Of a stretch of DNA of 64,000 bases, positions 36,022-46,253 are shown one piece after another; the stretch's first letter is position 1, and each line of letters begins with the position of its first letter. This DNA comes from Rheinheimera pacifica. Its GTDB lineage: Bacteria; Pseudomonadota; Gammaproteobacteria; Enterobacterales; Alteromonadaceae. Where the stretch lies: assembly GCF_900108485.1 (NCBI RefSeq), contig NZ_FNXF01000009.1, forward strand, positions 1 through 64,000. Direction: 5' to 3'. The notes under the pieces were generated by a model. That model had not been told where the DNA came from. It worked only from the letters and a program-made list of their open reading frames with translations, and did no database searches. A program made the translations under genes and the position numbers.

Positions 36022-38373
36022 ATGCGCCGTACCCCTGCTTTGCGACGTTACAGCCTGCTAGCGGTATTTGTCAGCCTGGCATTTAATGTTGCTGCACAAG
36101 AGTCATCTCAACGCTATAACGGCGTTGTAACTGATCCCCAGGGCCAACCGTTAAAAAATGCCCGCGTCCACATTCACGGCCGCCAGCAATATGTTTATGC
36201 CGATGAACAAGGCCGTTTTAGTATTCAGGCTCCGGCTAACGCAGAGCTGCATATCTCAGCCGCCGGCTATGGTGATAGCTTTATTACGGTAACGCCGGCG
36301 CAACCACAACTGAATATCAACTTATCGCCAGGTGGTGTAGAGCGTATTGTGGTTGCCGCATCAGGTATTCATAAATACAACCTGGAAATGGCAACGCCGG
36401 TATCAGTATTAACCGGTGAAGAATTAAGCCGGCGCACTGAGCCTACTATTGGCGAAACCCTGAAATACGAGCCAGGCGTACACGCCAATTATTATGGCCC
36501 GGTGGCATCAAGCCCGGTGATCCGCGGCCTGGACGGCCCGCGCGTACGTATTTTAAATAATGGTTTGGACACAGCTGATGTATCCCGTGTCGGGCCGGAT
36601 CATGCAATTAGCGCAGATGCCATCACCGCGCAACAAATTGAAGTACTGCGTGGCCCTGCTACCTTATTGTATGGCAGTGGTGCCATTGGTGGCGTCGTTA
36701 ATGTGGTAGACAACCGTATTCCGCGCCAATTGCGCAGCAGCAGCGAAACCAAACTGGAAACACGCTACGTTGATGTGTCAGATGAAAAAACTGTCGCACT
36801 GAACCACGAAGGCAGTAACGACAATATCGCCTGGCATTTCGATGGCTTTAATCGTGACGGCTCAGACTATGATGTACCACGCTTTACTAATGATGAAGGC
36901 GACAGCAGTAAAACCCTGGAGAACTCCTGGATCCAAAGTAAAGCCGTGAATGGCGGTGTAAGCTACATTGGCGACCGGGGGTTGTTCGGTATCAGTATTG
37001 GCCGGTTAGAGTCGGACTACGGTATCCCGGGCCATCATCACCACGCAGATGAGCACGAAGAAGAACATGAAGATGAGCATTTGCATGATGAAGAAAGTGT
37101 CTTTGCCAAGCTAAAGCAAAACCGCGTCAGCGTAGCCGGTGAATGGTATACCCCGTTTTCGGGTATTGAGACCTTATCGCTTAATACCGCTTACACCGAC
37201 TATCAGCATCAGGAAATTGAGGCAGGTAGCATTGGTACCACCTTTAAAAATAAAGCTCTGGAAAGCCGTATTACGCTGGAACATGAAGCCATTGGTGGCT
37301 GGCATGGCCTGGTGGGTTATCATTTGCAACACTCTGATTATCGGGCCTTTGGCGAAGAGGCTTTTACACCAGACAGTAAAACATTAACGCACGCTTTGTT
37401 TGTGCTGGAAGAAAAACAGTACGGTAATTTGTCCGCTCAGCTGGGTGGCCGTATTGAGCGGACAAAGCATGACGCCGGCGATCTGGAACTGGGGCACGAT
37501 GGCGCCTTAGTCAGTGGTATTTCTAACAGGTTTGCTGCTGTCAGTGCATCCGCTGGTGTGGTTTGGGAATTTGTACCGGGCTTTTCCTGGGCATTAGCAG
37601 TTAGCCGCTCAGAGCGTGCACCAAGTGCAGCAGAGCTGTATTCTAACGGTGCGCATATTGCTACCAGCAGCTATGAACTTGGCCTGATGTATCAACTACA
37701 CGATGGCGAGCTGGAATTATCGCAACGTAAAGCAAAAAAAGAAACGGCAAATAATGTCGACATCACCTTTCGCAGTTTTAAAGGTGATCTGAGTTTTACC
37801 TATAACTTTTTCTATAACAAGGTACATAACTATCTGTACCTGGCAGATACCGGCCTGACCATGGAAGATCTGGAAGCAGGCCATGATGATGAAACAGGCG
37901 AAGAAGAACACCACCACGACAATTTTGGCCTGTATCAGTATCAACAACAGGACGCCACCCTGTATGGAGCGGAATTTGAAGCCCGCTATAAGTTAGATCA
38001 TGCTCAATCATTAAATGTGTTTTTTGATGCCGTGCGTGCCAAACTGGACGGTGGCGATTATCTGCCGCGTATTCCGCCCTATAAAACCGGTTTGGGCTAT
38101 CAGTATACCGGTGTTAGCTGGAGTGCAGATTTAGGTGTAACACGTTACGCGAAACAGGACAAAGTCGCGGCAAACGAAACCGTTACCAAAGCCTATACTC
38201 TGCTTGATGCCAGCGTAAATTACGATTTCAGCTTATCGCAGTTAGATATGACCGTATTTTTACGCGGTACTAATTTAACCAACGAGCTGGGCTTTGTGCA
38301 CAGCTCCTTTATCAAAGCAGATGCGCCGCTGCCGGGCCGGGCTGTAACGCTTGGCCTGCGGGCAACCTTTTAA
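36022..38373 (+). CDS. TonB-dependent receptor, zinc-uptake (ZnuD) type
   Basis: A 783-residue outer-membrane receptor. ATG 36022 starts a signal peptide (to about NVAAQ). A carboxypeptidase-regulatory-like domain (YNGVVTDPQGQPLKNARVHI) precedes the plug (PVSVLTGEELSRRTEPTIGE, VIRGLDGPRVRILNNGLDTA, VLRGPATLLYGSGAIGGVVN) and a 22-strand-type barrel ending in LRATF. Two extracellular-loop candidates are rich in His and acidic residues: 338-358 (HHHH, then HEEEHEDEHLH) and 621-633 (GEEEHHHD), as in the zinc receptor ZnuD. With the Zur-like operator this points to zinc import. A terminator follows. Confidence 0.85.
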   Translation: MRRTPALRRYSLLAVFVSLAFNVAAQESSQRYNGVVTDPQGQPLKNARVHIHGRQQYVYADEQGRFSIQAPANAELHISAAGYGDSFITVTPAQPQLNINLSPGGVERIVVAASGIHKYNLEMATPVSVLTGEELSRRTEPTIGETLKYEPGVHANYYGPVASSPVIRGLDGPRVRILNNGLDTADVSRVGPDHAISADAITAQQIEVLRGPATLLYGSGAIGGVVNVVDNRIPRQLRSSSETKLETRYVDVSDEKTVALNHEGSNDNIAWHFDGFNRDGSDYDVPRFTNDEGDSSKTLENSWIQSKAVNGGVSYIGDRGLFGISIGRLESDYGIPGHHHHADEHEEEHEDEHLHDEESVFAKLKQNRVSVAGEWYTPFSGIETLSLNTAYTDYQHQEIEAGSIGTTFKNKALESRITLEHEAIGGWHGLVGYHLQHSDYRAFGEEAFTPDSKTLTHALFVLEEKQYGNLSAQLGGRIERTKHDAGDLELGHDGALVSGISNRFAAVSASAGVVWEFVPGFSWALAVSRSERAPSAAELYSNGAHIATSSYELGLMYQLHDGELELSQRKAKKETANNVDITFRSFKGDLSFTYNFFYNKVHNYLYLADTGLTMEDLEAGHDDETGEEEHHHDNFGLYQYQQQDATLYGAEFEARYKLDHAQSLNVFFDAVRAKLDGGDYLPRIPPYKTGLGYQYTGVSWSADLGVTRYAKQDKVAANETVTKAYTLLDASVNYDFSLSQLDMTVFLRGTNLTNELGFVHSSFIKADAPLPGRAVTLGLRATF

Positions 38374-38381
38374 TAAATTAC

Positions 38382-38406
38382 GCCCGGTTTAGCCGGGCTT
38401 TTTATT
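38382..38406 (+). terminator. Terminator of the ZnuD-like receptor
   Basis: GCCCGG (38382-38387) and CCGGGC (38393-38398) around TTTAG, followed by TTTTTATT. Confidence 0.8.
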
Positions 38407-39731
38407 ACAGAAAACGGTCTTTAACGCGGCCCCACTGATAATAAGCCAGCTGGCCCAGACGCCGGAAAACCGGCAACGGGAAAGGCCGCAACCGGCTTTG
38501 ATATATCGGCAGCGATGGTAAAGCAACACCCATTGCCATTTCTGCCAGCCTTACCCCGGCCAGAGTGCTGAACGACAAACCGCTGCCGCAATAGCCAGCG
38601 GCATAAAATACATTATCTTCCGCCTGACACAGCCGCGGCAAATCGTCATACGACACAGCCACCCAGCCACTCCAGTGATAATCGCAGCGCACATCAGCCA
38701 GCATCGGAAAACAGCTTTTCAATGCGCTTAGCAAGCGCTGCGGATATACCGCTTTTTCAGCATCACGGCCATACACTGCACTGCGTCCGCCAAATAAAAT
38801 ACGGTTGTCCGGCAGTTTACGGTAATAGTACTTCAGCGCACGCGTATCCATTATTAACTGGGTATGGTGCAGACCACTTTGCTGCAGTTGTGCCGGCGTT
38901 AACGGCTCTGTCACAATAATGCTGCTTAACACCGGCAAACAGCCGCGGTTCAACGGCGGATACAAATCTTTGGCTGTATAACCATTTGTTGCCAGTATCA
39001 GTTGCTTACAGTGCACGCGGGCTTGTGGTGTATGCACCACAAAACCATTACCCGAGCGTTGCCAGCGTAACAGCGGTGAGGCGGTATATAATTGCACCCC
39101 GCTACGCTGCGCCATAGCAGCATAGCCCTGCGCCAAAGCCAGCGGATTTACGCCAAAGCAATCGGGAAATTTAATCGCACCATAAGCTTGAGTATTGTGC
39201 ATGTAGTCACTTTTTAGCTGCGCCGGAGATAAATAAACCACCGGATAGCCAAAATGGCGCTGTAAAAAATCTGTTTGTGCCGGTAAATCGGCGCCCAAAG
39301 AGGCTTTGTGGGCCACTTTTAAATAGCCTTCGGGCTGGGCAGCGCAAGCGATATTGCCATCAGCAATCATATGCCTGACCTGAGCCACAGCCGCGCCGTA
39401 TTCCTGATGAAATATTCGGGCAGTATCTAAGCCAAAACGCTGTGTTAACTGCGCCAGGCCCAGCCGCCCGGTACCACGCAGCACAAAACCGGCGTTACGG
39501 CCACTGCAGCCCCAGCCGGTCTGATGCGCTTCTAATCTCGCGGTTAAAACGACTGGCCAGTTGGTAGGCGCAGCTCAGGCCGGTATAACCGGCGCCAATC
39601 ACTACTATGTCGGCGCTTTGGTCCGCTACAATTGCACCAGTGCTGGCACCGGTTTGTGTTTGCGCTGCCCAGTACGAAGACGGGTAAGCTGCCCCCTGCC
39701 CGATATCCTTATCAACCAGCGGATCATACAT
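38405..39731 (-). pseudogene. FAD-dependent amine/amino-acid oxidoreductase (DAO/OrdL-like), frameshifted
   Basis: Two ORFs together make one DAO-family flavoenzyme. The first (39731 to 39495) has the FAD-binding VVIGAGYTGLSCAYQLASRF, then runs out of frame to a stop. Shifting frame near 39526 restores LEAHQTGWGCSGRNAGFVLR, and the second ORF (to 38405) continues with LILATNGYT, RILFGGRSA and GYCGSGLSFSTLAGVRLAEM. Compared with relatives, a few bases between Arg-Glu and Leu-Glu-Ala are missing. Intact members oxidise amines such as gamma-glutamylputrescine or glycine-like substrates. It follows the GNAT gene by 14 bp on the same strand. Either a recent pseudogene or a sequencing error. Confidence 0.85.
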
Positions 39732-39745
39732 AGCACACTCCTGAA

Positions 39746-40309
39746 CTAGCCGGCACTAAAGGTTAATACCATTTCAGCGGCGCTGCAGTTGCACAAGGCA
39801 CCGCACACCGGGCAAAAATAACCTGCGGTTTCAGATAAATGCCGCCAGCGCTGTGGGTGAACTTTAACTAAAACAGCACCCGCCTGACTAAAATAACGTT
39901 GCGCCGCATTACCCGGGCTCTCGCGCCAGATATGTGCCAACCCCGCTTTGGCGCCCTGTTGCTTTAAAACCGTAACTGAGGCCTGTAACAGCGAGGATGC
40001 AACGCCTTTACCCCGTTGCTCAGCACTTACCCCCACAGATTTAAAGTATGCCATATCGGCGCGCGGCACTGGCCATCGTGCTTCTGTGCACCAGTTATCC
40101 GGTTGCCATTGCCCGGCAGCAAAGCTTAAGCGGTAACCTATCAGTTGCTGCTCTTCAATCGCAACAAAGCTGGCGTTAATACCCTTTGCGATACCTTGCA
40201 GCTGCATAGCTCTCAGGCTGGCGTGGCTAAGGTAATTATCACCATGAATAGTATTAGCCAGGCTGACGACGGCAGGGAAAAAAGCTGGAGTAAGTTCGGT
40301 GATTTGCAT
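39746..40309 (-). CDS. GNAT N-acetyltransferase with C-terminal Cys-rich tail
   Basis: A 187-residue protein. The acetyl-CoA motif A is VGVSAEQRGKGVASSLLQAS. The C-terminus carries YFCPVCGALCNCSA, a likely metal-binding knuckle uncommon in GNAT enzymes. It lies just upstream of the FAD oxidoreductase, so both may act on the same amine or amino acid. Substrate unknown. Confidence 0.8.
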   Translation of the reverse strand: MQITELTPAFFPAVVSLANTIHGDNYLSHASLRAMQLQGIAKGINASFVAIEEQQLIGYRLSFAAGQWQPDNWCTEARWPVPRADMAYFKSVGVSAEQRGKGVASSLLQASVTVLKQQGAKAGLAHIWRESPGNAAQRYFSQAGAVLVKVHPQRWRHLSETAGYFCPVCGALCNCSAAEMVLTFSAG

Positions 40310-40523
40310 CGTTGTGATCAGGACAAGAACGGTAGCGTTGTTATAAATCAGTCGCTGTAACTACGGCAATGTTTTTCTATGCAATCGAATGTAATTTCCT
40401 ATTTTAGAGTCGGAATAACAGAAATATACGATAGACAACATCCGAGTTATCCAATATGGTTATCAGGACGCAAGATAAAAACATAAGCGTCTGCTAAATA
40501 GAAAAATAATCCAGGAACAAACT

Positions 40524-43082
40524 ATGAAAAACCATAATAACTACCATCCGGTTGCTCGAGCCGTTAAATTCGGCCTTGCAGCGTCGCTGTCGTTCGGTAT
40601 CAGTACCAGCGTAGCTATGGCACAGGAAGACGCCGATACTGCCAAGAAAGAACAATCCGTAGAAAAAATTGCTGTAGTAGGCAGCCGCTCAGCGCCACGG
40701 TCGATTGGTGATTCTCCGGTGCCCATCGATATTATTGGTGGCGACGAACTGATGAAAAGCGGTAACTCTGACATGTTAAACATGCTAACCAGTTCAGTAC
40801 CGTCGTTAAATGTGCATGCCAATCCTATCAGCGATGCGGCCAGTTTGATCCGACCAATAAATTTACGCGGCCTGTCTTCAGACAGCACACTGATCCTGTT
40901 AAACGGTAAACGCCGGCATAAAGCATCTGTCATTACCTTTTTAGGTGGTGGTATCAACGATGGTGCTCAGGGTTCTGATATCTCCGTGATCCCTGGTATT
41001 GCAATGAAGCAAGTCGAAGTATTACGGGACGGCGCAGCCGCACAGTATGGCTCGGATGCTATCGCGGGTGTCATTAACTTTGTGCTCAAAGATGCAGATC
41101 AAGGTGGTTCTTTAGAAGTAAAGCGTGGTGAATATTACGCCGGTGATGGTACTTCAACGGAAATAGCGGCGAATATTGGTATGCCATTAACCGACAATGG
41201 TTTTGTCAATATCAGCGCCCAACTGAAAAATGCTGATCCTACCAGCCGCAGCGTGCAACGCGCCGATGCGCAGGCTATTGCCGATGACGGTAATCCTTTT
41301 ATTGCCCCGGTTACTCAGGTATGGGGCTCGCCTAAAATTAAAGATGATATCACGCTGTTTGCTAATGCAGGTCTGGAATTAGGCAACGGCCGTGAAGCCT
41401 ATCTGTTTGGTAACTATTCTGAGCGTGATGTGACAGGCGGTTTCTATTACCGCAATCCACATACACGTGGTGGCGTGTTCTCGAACGACGGCGGTGAAAC
41501 ACTGGAGGTTGTCGATACTACCGGCGCTGGTGGTTGTACAAATGTACCTATCGGCGGTCTTAATCATCAGCAGATAACCACAGCAGTAGGCGCTTTACCT
41601 GCTAACTGCTTTACATTCTTTTCGATGTTCCCGGGAGGCTTTACACCTAATTTTGGCGGCAATATTACTGATACCTCATTAACAGCAGGCACTAAAGGCG
41701 AGTTTAAATCCGGCTGGCTGGAAGGCATATTGTATGACTTCTCAGGCTCAGTTGGCCGCAGCGAATCAACATTTAACATCATTAATACTGTGAATGCGTC
41801 ACTAGGCCCTAATACCCCTACCGAGTTTGAAGCCGGTAAATACATTCAGTTAGAAAAAACCTTTGCTGCAGACTTTGTTAAGTATGTAGCCGCCGGTTTG
41901 TACGAAGATGTGACGGTAGCCGGCGGCCTGCAGTGGACAGAAGAGAGCTTTGAGATAGTAGCCGGCGAGGTGGCATCGTGGGAAATTGGCCCTTATGTCA
42001 GCCAGTTAACCAATGGCTCTAATGGTTTTCCTGGGTTTCAGCCAGATGATGCCGGTACGAATACCCGCCGTAACTATGCAGCTTATGTTGATGTTGAAGC
42101 CGAATTTACCGAAAACTTTTTGATGGCCGCAGCGCTGCGTTTTGAAGACTATGAAAGTTTCGGTTCCACCACTAACTACAAAATAACGGCGCAGTACAGC
42201 TTAAGTGAAGACTGGGCGATGCGCGGCTCTCACAGTACAGGTTTCAGGGCGCCTACGGTAGGCCAGGCAAATGTGCGCAATGTGCGTACGGCACTGATCG
42301 GCGGCGAGTTGGTTGATATTGCGTTATTACCAGCCACTAGTCCGGTATCGCTGCTTAAAGGCGGCAAAGAATTAACGCCGGAAGAGTCAAAAAGCTTTGC
42401 CGTGGGCCTGGTGTATAACGGCGATAACTTCTTCTTTACCGCGGATGTATTCCGTATTGAAGTTGATGATCGGATTGGTCAATCTGCAGAGTTTGATGTA
42501 ACCCAGGCTGACCGGGATGCACTGCGGGCAGCAGGGGTCAGGGGCGTTGAAAGCTTATCGCAGATCACATTTCTGACTAACGACTTTGATACTGTCACCC
42601 GTGGTCTGGACCTGGTTGCCAACTACTCGGCCAGCTTACTTAACGGCCGCAGCACCTTTAGTCTGGCTTACAACTGGACCGATACCACTGTCACTAACTA
42701 CACCGCAGTGACAGGTGATTTTAAAGTATCACGGCTGGAAAAAGATTTGCCAGACCACCGCGCTACTCTGACCTGGAAACAGGACTGGGATAGTATCGAT
42801 ATGTTTGTTCGCGCAAACTATTATGGTAGCTATCAGGGCGTGCACGCCGATGATCCTGATTTAACGCAAATGGCATCATCTAAAGTTACTTTTGATGCCG
42901 AAGTAAGCTACCACATCAATGACAGCTTCTCTGTCGCATTGGGCGCACAGAACCTGTTTGATACCAAACCAGAGCGTTTGCCGCAATGGATGAGCGACAT
43001 ACTCGGTGCCAAGTACTTTGAAACCTCCCCGATGGGGATCAATGGTGGCTATTACTATCTGAAGGGCATTTACCGCTTCTGA
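40524..43082 (+). CDS. TonB-dependent receptor
   Basis: An 852-residue outer-membrane receptor with AGGAACAAACT before its ATG. Signal peptide to about SVAMA-QED; plug domain with IAVVGSRSAPRSIGDSPVPI, LRGLSSDSTLILLNGKRRH and VEVLRDGAAAQYGSDAIAGV; a long barrel ending in YYYLKGIYRF with aromatic C-terminal residue. The family (SusC-unrelated, 'ALRDGAAAQYGSDAIAG' type) is common in Alteromonadales and takes up varied substrates. No linked binding or degradation genes suggest a ligand. The 214 bp upstream is AT-rich and holds its promoter; no clear Fur box was seen. Confidence 0.88.
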   Translation: MKNHNNYHPVARAVKFGLAASLSFGISTSVAMAQEDADTAKKEQSVEKIAVVGSRSAPRSIGDSPVPIDIIGGDELMKSGNSDMLNMLTSSVPSLNVHANPISDAASLIRPINLRGLSSDSTLILLNGKRRHKASVITFLGGGINDGAQGSDISVIPGIAMKQVEVLRDGAAAQYGSDAIAGVINFVLKDADQGGSLEVKRGEYYAGDGTSTEIAANIGMPLTDNGFVNISAQLKNADPTSRSVQRADAQAIADDGNPFIAPVTQVWGSPKIKDDITLFANAGLELGNGREAYLFGNYSERDVTGGFYYRNPHTRGGVFSNDGGETLEVVDTTGAGGCTNVPIGGLNHQQITTAVGALPANCFTFFSMFPGGFTPNFGGNITDTSLTAGTKGEFKSGWLEGILYDFSGSVGRSESTFNIINTVNASLGPNTPTEFEAGKYIQLEKTFAADFVKYVAAGLYEDVTVAGGLQWTEESFEIVAGEVASWEIGPYVSQLTNGSNGFPGFQPDDAGTNTRRNYAAYVDVEAEFTENFLMAAALRFEDYESFGSTTNYKITAQYSLSEDWAMRGSHSTGFRAPTVGQANVRNVRTALIGGELVDIALLPATSPVSLLKGGKELTPEESKSFAVGLVYNGDNFFFTADVFRIEVDDRIGQSAEFDVTQADRDALRAAGVRGVESLSQITFLTNDFDTVTRGLDLVANYSASLLNGRSTFSLAYNWTDTTVTNYTAVTGDFKVSRLEKDLPDHRATLTWKQDWDSIDMFVRANYYGSYQGVHADDPDLTQMASSKVTFDAEVSYHINDSFSVALGAQNLFDTKPERLPQWMSDILGAKYFETSPMGINGGYYYLKGIYRF

Positions 43083-43101
43083 CAGACCCTGTTGTAAAAC
43101 A

Positions 43102-43130
43102 AAAATCCGCCTTAACCGGCGGATTTTTTT
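43102..43130. terminator. Bidirectional terminator between TonB receptor and ydiJ
   Basis: AAAATCCGCC (43102-43111) and GGCGGATTTT (43118-43127) pair perfectly around TTAACC. T-runs follow on both strands, serving the receptor (+) and ydiJ (-). Confidence 0.85.
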
Positions 43131-43134
43131 ATGG

Positions 43135-46100
43135 CTATAACGCTGCCAGCAAAGCCTGCAGCGGATGTTTTGGCTTATCCCCTACCAAGCGTTTTACCTG
43201 GCTGCGACAAGAAAAACCGGTAACCAGTATTTGCCCGGTACCATACTGCTCAACCGGTGCACGCCAGCTGATATCAAACAGTGCTTTGCTGTTATCCAGA
43301 TTTTGCGCTTCATGGCCATAAGTACCCGCCATACCGCAGCAACCCACGCTCACCGGCTTTAAGCTTAGCCCGGTGCTACTAAATATTTGCTGCCAGGCTT
43401 TTTCAGTGGCCGGTAAGGCAGTTTTTTCCGTGCAATGCGCCAGTAAGGCAAACTCAGCGGTTTTGCTTACCTTGGGTAAGCTTTGCTGTACCAGCCATTC
43501 GTGCAGTAACTGTACGTTAAAATCACCGCGTTTATCGGCCAGTGCTTTGTTGTACTCATCGCGGTATACCAGTACTAAAGAGGCATCCAGCCCCAGCATC
43601 GGCAAGCCCAGCTGTTGCAACTGGTTTAAAAACTGTGCCGCTGTGGCGGCAGTTTTGGCAAATTCGCGCAAAAAGCCTTTTACATGCTGCGGCTTACCGT
43701 TGGGTAAAAACGGCAACAATACCGGGTTAAAACCGAGTTTTTGCAGTAAATTTAATGCATCAGCTACCAGCTCTGCTTCATAAAAACTGGTAAAAGGGTC
43801 TTGCACCAGCAATACGGTGCGTGCTTTTAGCTCTGTTGGCAGCTGCTGCAAACTAACTAAATCGAAACGATACTGCTCACCAATCTGCTGCGCCAACGTT
43901 GGCACCGATAATTGCGGTGTATCAACATAGCCTACTGTTTTTTTAAGCACTGCCGCGGTAATGCTACGCTTTAGCACAAAGTTAACCAGTTTCGGCGCTT
44001 TGGCCAGCAACGGCGCTGTGCGCTCAATATTACCGACAATATAATCTTTAGCCGGGCGTAAATAACGGCTGTGGTACAGCTGTAAAAACCGCGCGCGAAA
44101 CGACGGTACATCGACTTTTATCGGGCACTGGCCGGCACAGGCTTTACAGGCCAGACAACCTTCCATAGCGTCCATCACTTCATGCGAGAAATCTTCTTCG
44201 CCCTGTCGTTTTGCCAGCGTATTTTTTATACGCTGCCATAAGCCATTGATACCGGCTGATTTACTTAACAACTGCTGCTCTTGTGCCAGTACATCCAGGC
44301 CTTGCAATTCGGTTAGGCGTAACCACTCACGCATTAAGCCTGCCCGGCCTTTAGGGCTGTGGCGCCTGTCTTTCGTTACTTTGCTCGACGGGCACATCGG
44401 CGAGTTTTCTTCGTAATTAAAACACAGGCCATTGCCATTGCAGTTTAAGCTGCTGTCAAAACTGTCTTTCACGGCTACCGGTATTTGCCGGTCAAAGTAA
44501 GCCCGTTTTACACCATCTACCGACACTAAGCTGTCAGCACTGTTAAACGGCGTACAAATTTTACCGGGGTTTACTCTGTTGCGTGGATCAAAAGCCGCTT
44601 TAATTTTACGCAGCTCGTTAAACAGTTCATCGCCAAAAAATGCCGGGCCGTACTCACTACGGTAACCTTTACCATGCTCACCCCACATCAGGCCGCCGTA
44701 TTTGGCCGTTAATGCCACCACCTGATCGGAAATAGTACGCAGCAATTGCTCCTGCTGTGGGTCGCATAAATCCAGCGCCGGGCGCACATGCAATACACCG
44801 GCATCAACATGGCCAAACATGCCATATTGCAGGCCGTGGCTGTCGAGCAGTGCACGAAACTCCATAATAAAATCGGCCAGATTCTCCGGCGGTACGGCAG
44901 TGTCTTCGGTAAAAGGAATGGGCTTTTGCCTGCCTTTAGCATTACCCAGCAGCCCTACTGCCTTTTTGCGCATGGCGTAAATATTGCCAATAGCGGTGTT
45001 ATCATAGGTAAGCTGGTAGCCAATAATGCCATCGGTTTTATCTGCTATTGCGCCGTCCAACCGGGCCGTTAGCGCGGCAATTTTTTGTTCAATTTCGCTT
45101 TGCTGTTCGCTGTTATACTCCACCATATTCAGGCCCTGCATTTCAATGCCGGGCACGTCGGTGATTAAGTCTTTTACCTGATGCCAGATAATATCGGCGC
45201 GGGCTAAATTCAGCACTTTGCTGTCAACGGTTTCAACTGATGTCGCTTCAGCCGCCACCAGAAACGGGGCGTTACGCAGCGCACTTTCAAAACTGTCGTA
45301 TTTAACATTAACCAGACATTTGTATTTGGCAATCGGTGTAATGTTTAGTTTGGCTTCTGATACAAAACCGAGTGAGCCTTCAGAGCCGGTAATAATACGC
45401 GATAAATCAAACTCGGTTAAATCGTCATTAAACACATGCTCTAAATCGTAACCGGTTAAAAAACGGTTTAAACGTGGAAATTTCTGCAGAATTTGTGGCC
45501 GGAAAGTACGGCAGCTATCGAGCACTTGCTGGTAAATACGGCCAATGCTGTTTGGCATCTGGGCGCGGTGCTCAGCTTCAAAGGTGGCCATTTTATGGGT
45601 ATTTAATATATTGCCGTCGATCAACACCGTTTTTAATGCCAGCACGTGATCGCTGGTTTTACCGTACACCAAAGAGCCTTGCCCCGAGGCATCGGTATTT
45701 ATCATGCCGCCGATAGTCGCGCGGTTAGAGGTGGATAAATCCGGCGCAAAGAAAAAGCCGTAAGGTTTTAAAAAAGCGTTCAGCTGATCTTTAATGACCC
45801 CGGCCTGCACCCGCACCCAACGCTGTTCGACGTTAATTTCGAGAATATTGCGCATATGGCGCGATAAATCTACCACCACGTGTTCCGTCAGTGCCTGGCC
45901 ATTAGTGCCGGTACCGCCGCCGCGCGGGCTGAATTTAATATGCGAGAAACTTGACGTTTGCGCCAGTGAAGTAAGAATAACCAGATCGTCGGTGCTTTTA
46001 GGTAGCAACACGGCCTGTGGTAGCGCCTGATACACGCTGTTATCAGTAGCAACCGCTAAACGGCTGCCATAACTGGTTTCGATATCGCCGTTAAAGCCAG

Positions 46101-46173
46101 CGGCAACTAAGGCTTTGCTAAAAGCAACAATGCTGGCATCCAGCGCGAGTTCGGGATTAAGCTTTGGGATCAT
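43135..46173 (-). CDS. ydiJ: FAD/Fe-S oxidoreductase YdiJ (D-2-hydroxyglutarate dehydrogenase type)
   Basis: A 1012-residue protein highly similar to E. coli YdiJ (1018 aa). ATG 46173 (MIPKLNPE) matches the E. coli start better than GTG 46185. Order: FAD_binding_4 domain (FSPRGGGTGTNGQAL, TSNRATIGGMINTDASGQGS), FAD-oxidase C domain (LQYGMFGHVDAGVLHVRPAL), a first Cys cluster (CNGNGLCFNYEENSPMCPSS), a 4Fe-4S motif (CLACKACAGQCPIKVDVP), and a C-terminal CCG-type domain (VGCCGMAGTYGHE). It oxidises a D-2-hydroxyacid and probably feeds electrons to the respiratory chain. Monocistronic. Confidence 0.94.
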   Translation of the reverse strand: MIPKLNPELALDASIVAFSKALVAAGFNGDIETSYGSRLAVATDNSVYQALPQAVLLPKSTDDLVILTSLAQTSSFSHIKFSPRGGGTGTNGQALTEHVVVDLSRHMRNILEINVEQRWVRVQAGVIKDQLNAFLKPYGFFFAPDLSTSNRATIGGMINTDASGQGSLVYGKTSDHVLALKTVLIDGNILNTHKMATFEAEHRAQMPNSIGRIYQQVLDSCRTFRPQILQKFPRLNRFLTGYDLEHVFNDDLTEFDLSRIITGSEGSLGFVSEAKLNITPIAKYKCLVNVKYDSFESALRNAPFLVAAEATSVETVDSKVLNLARADIIWHQVKDLITDVPGIEMQGLNMVEYNSEQQSEIEQKIAALTARLDGAIADKTDGIIGYQLTYDNTAIGNIYAMRKKAVGLLGNAKGRQKPIPFTEDTAVPPENLADFIMEFRALLDSHGLQYGMFGHVDAGVLHVRPALDLCDPQQEQLLRTISDQVVALTAKYGGLMWGEHGKGYRSEYGPAFFGDELFNELRKIKAAFDPRNRVNPGKICTPFNSADSLVSVDGVKRAYFDRQIPVAVKDSFDSSLNCNGNGLCFNYEENSPMCPSSKVTKDRRHSPKGRAGLMREWLRLTELQGLDVLAQEQQLLSKSAGINGLWQRIKNTLAKRQGEEDFSHEVMDAMEGCLACKACAGQCPIKVDVPSFRARFLQLYHSRYLRPAKDYIVGNIERTAPLLAKAPKLVNFVLKRSITAAVLKKTVGYVDTPQLSVPTLAQQIGEQYRFDLVSLQQLPTELKARTVLLVQDPFTSFYEAELVADALNLLQKLGFNPVLLPFLPNGKPQHVKGFLREFAKTAATAAQFLNQLQQLGLPMLGLDASLVLVYRDEYNKALADKRGDFNVQLLHEWLVQQSLPKVSKTAEFALLAHCTEKTALPATEKAWQQIFSSTGLSLKPVSVGCCGMAGTYGHEAQNLDNSKALFDISWRAPVEQYGTGQILVTGFSCRSQVKRLVGDKPKHPLQALLAAL

Positions 46174-46253
46174 AACTGCAGACACTCGGCAATAAGTGCC
46201 TGCAGTATAACATTAACTTGATAGCAGATTTAACTGCAATTGCGCGCTAAAAA

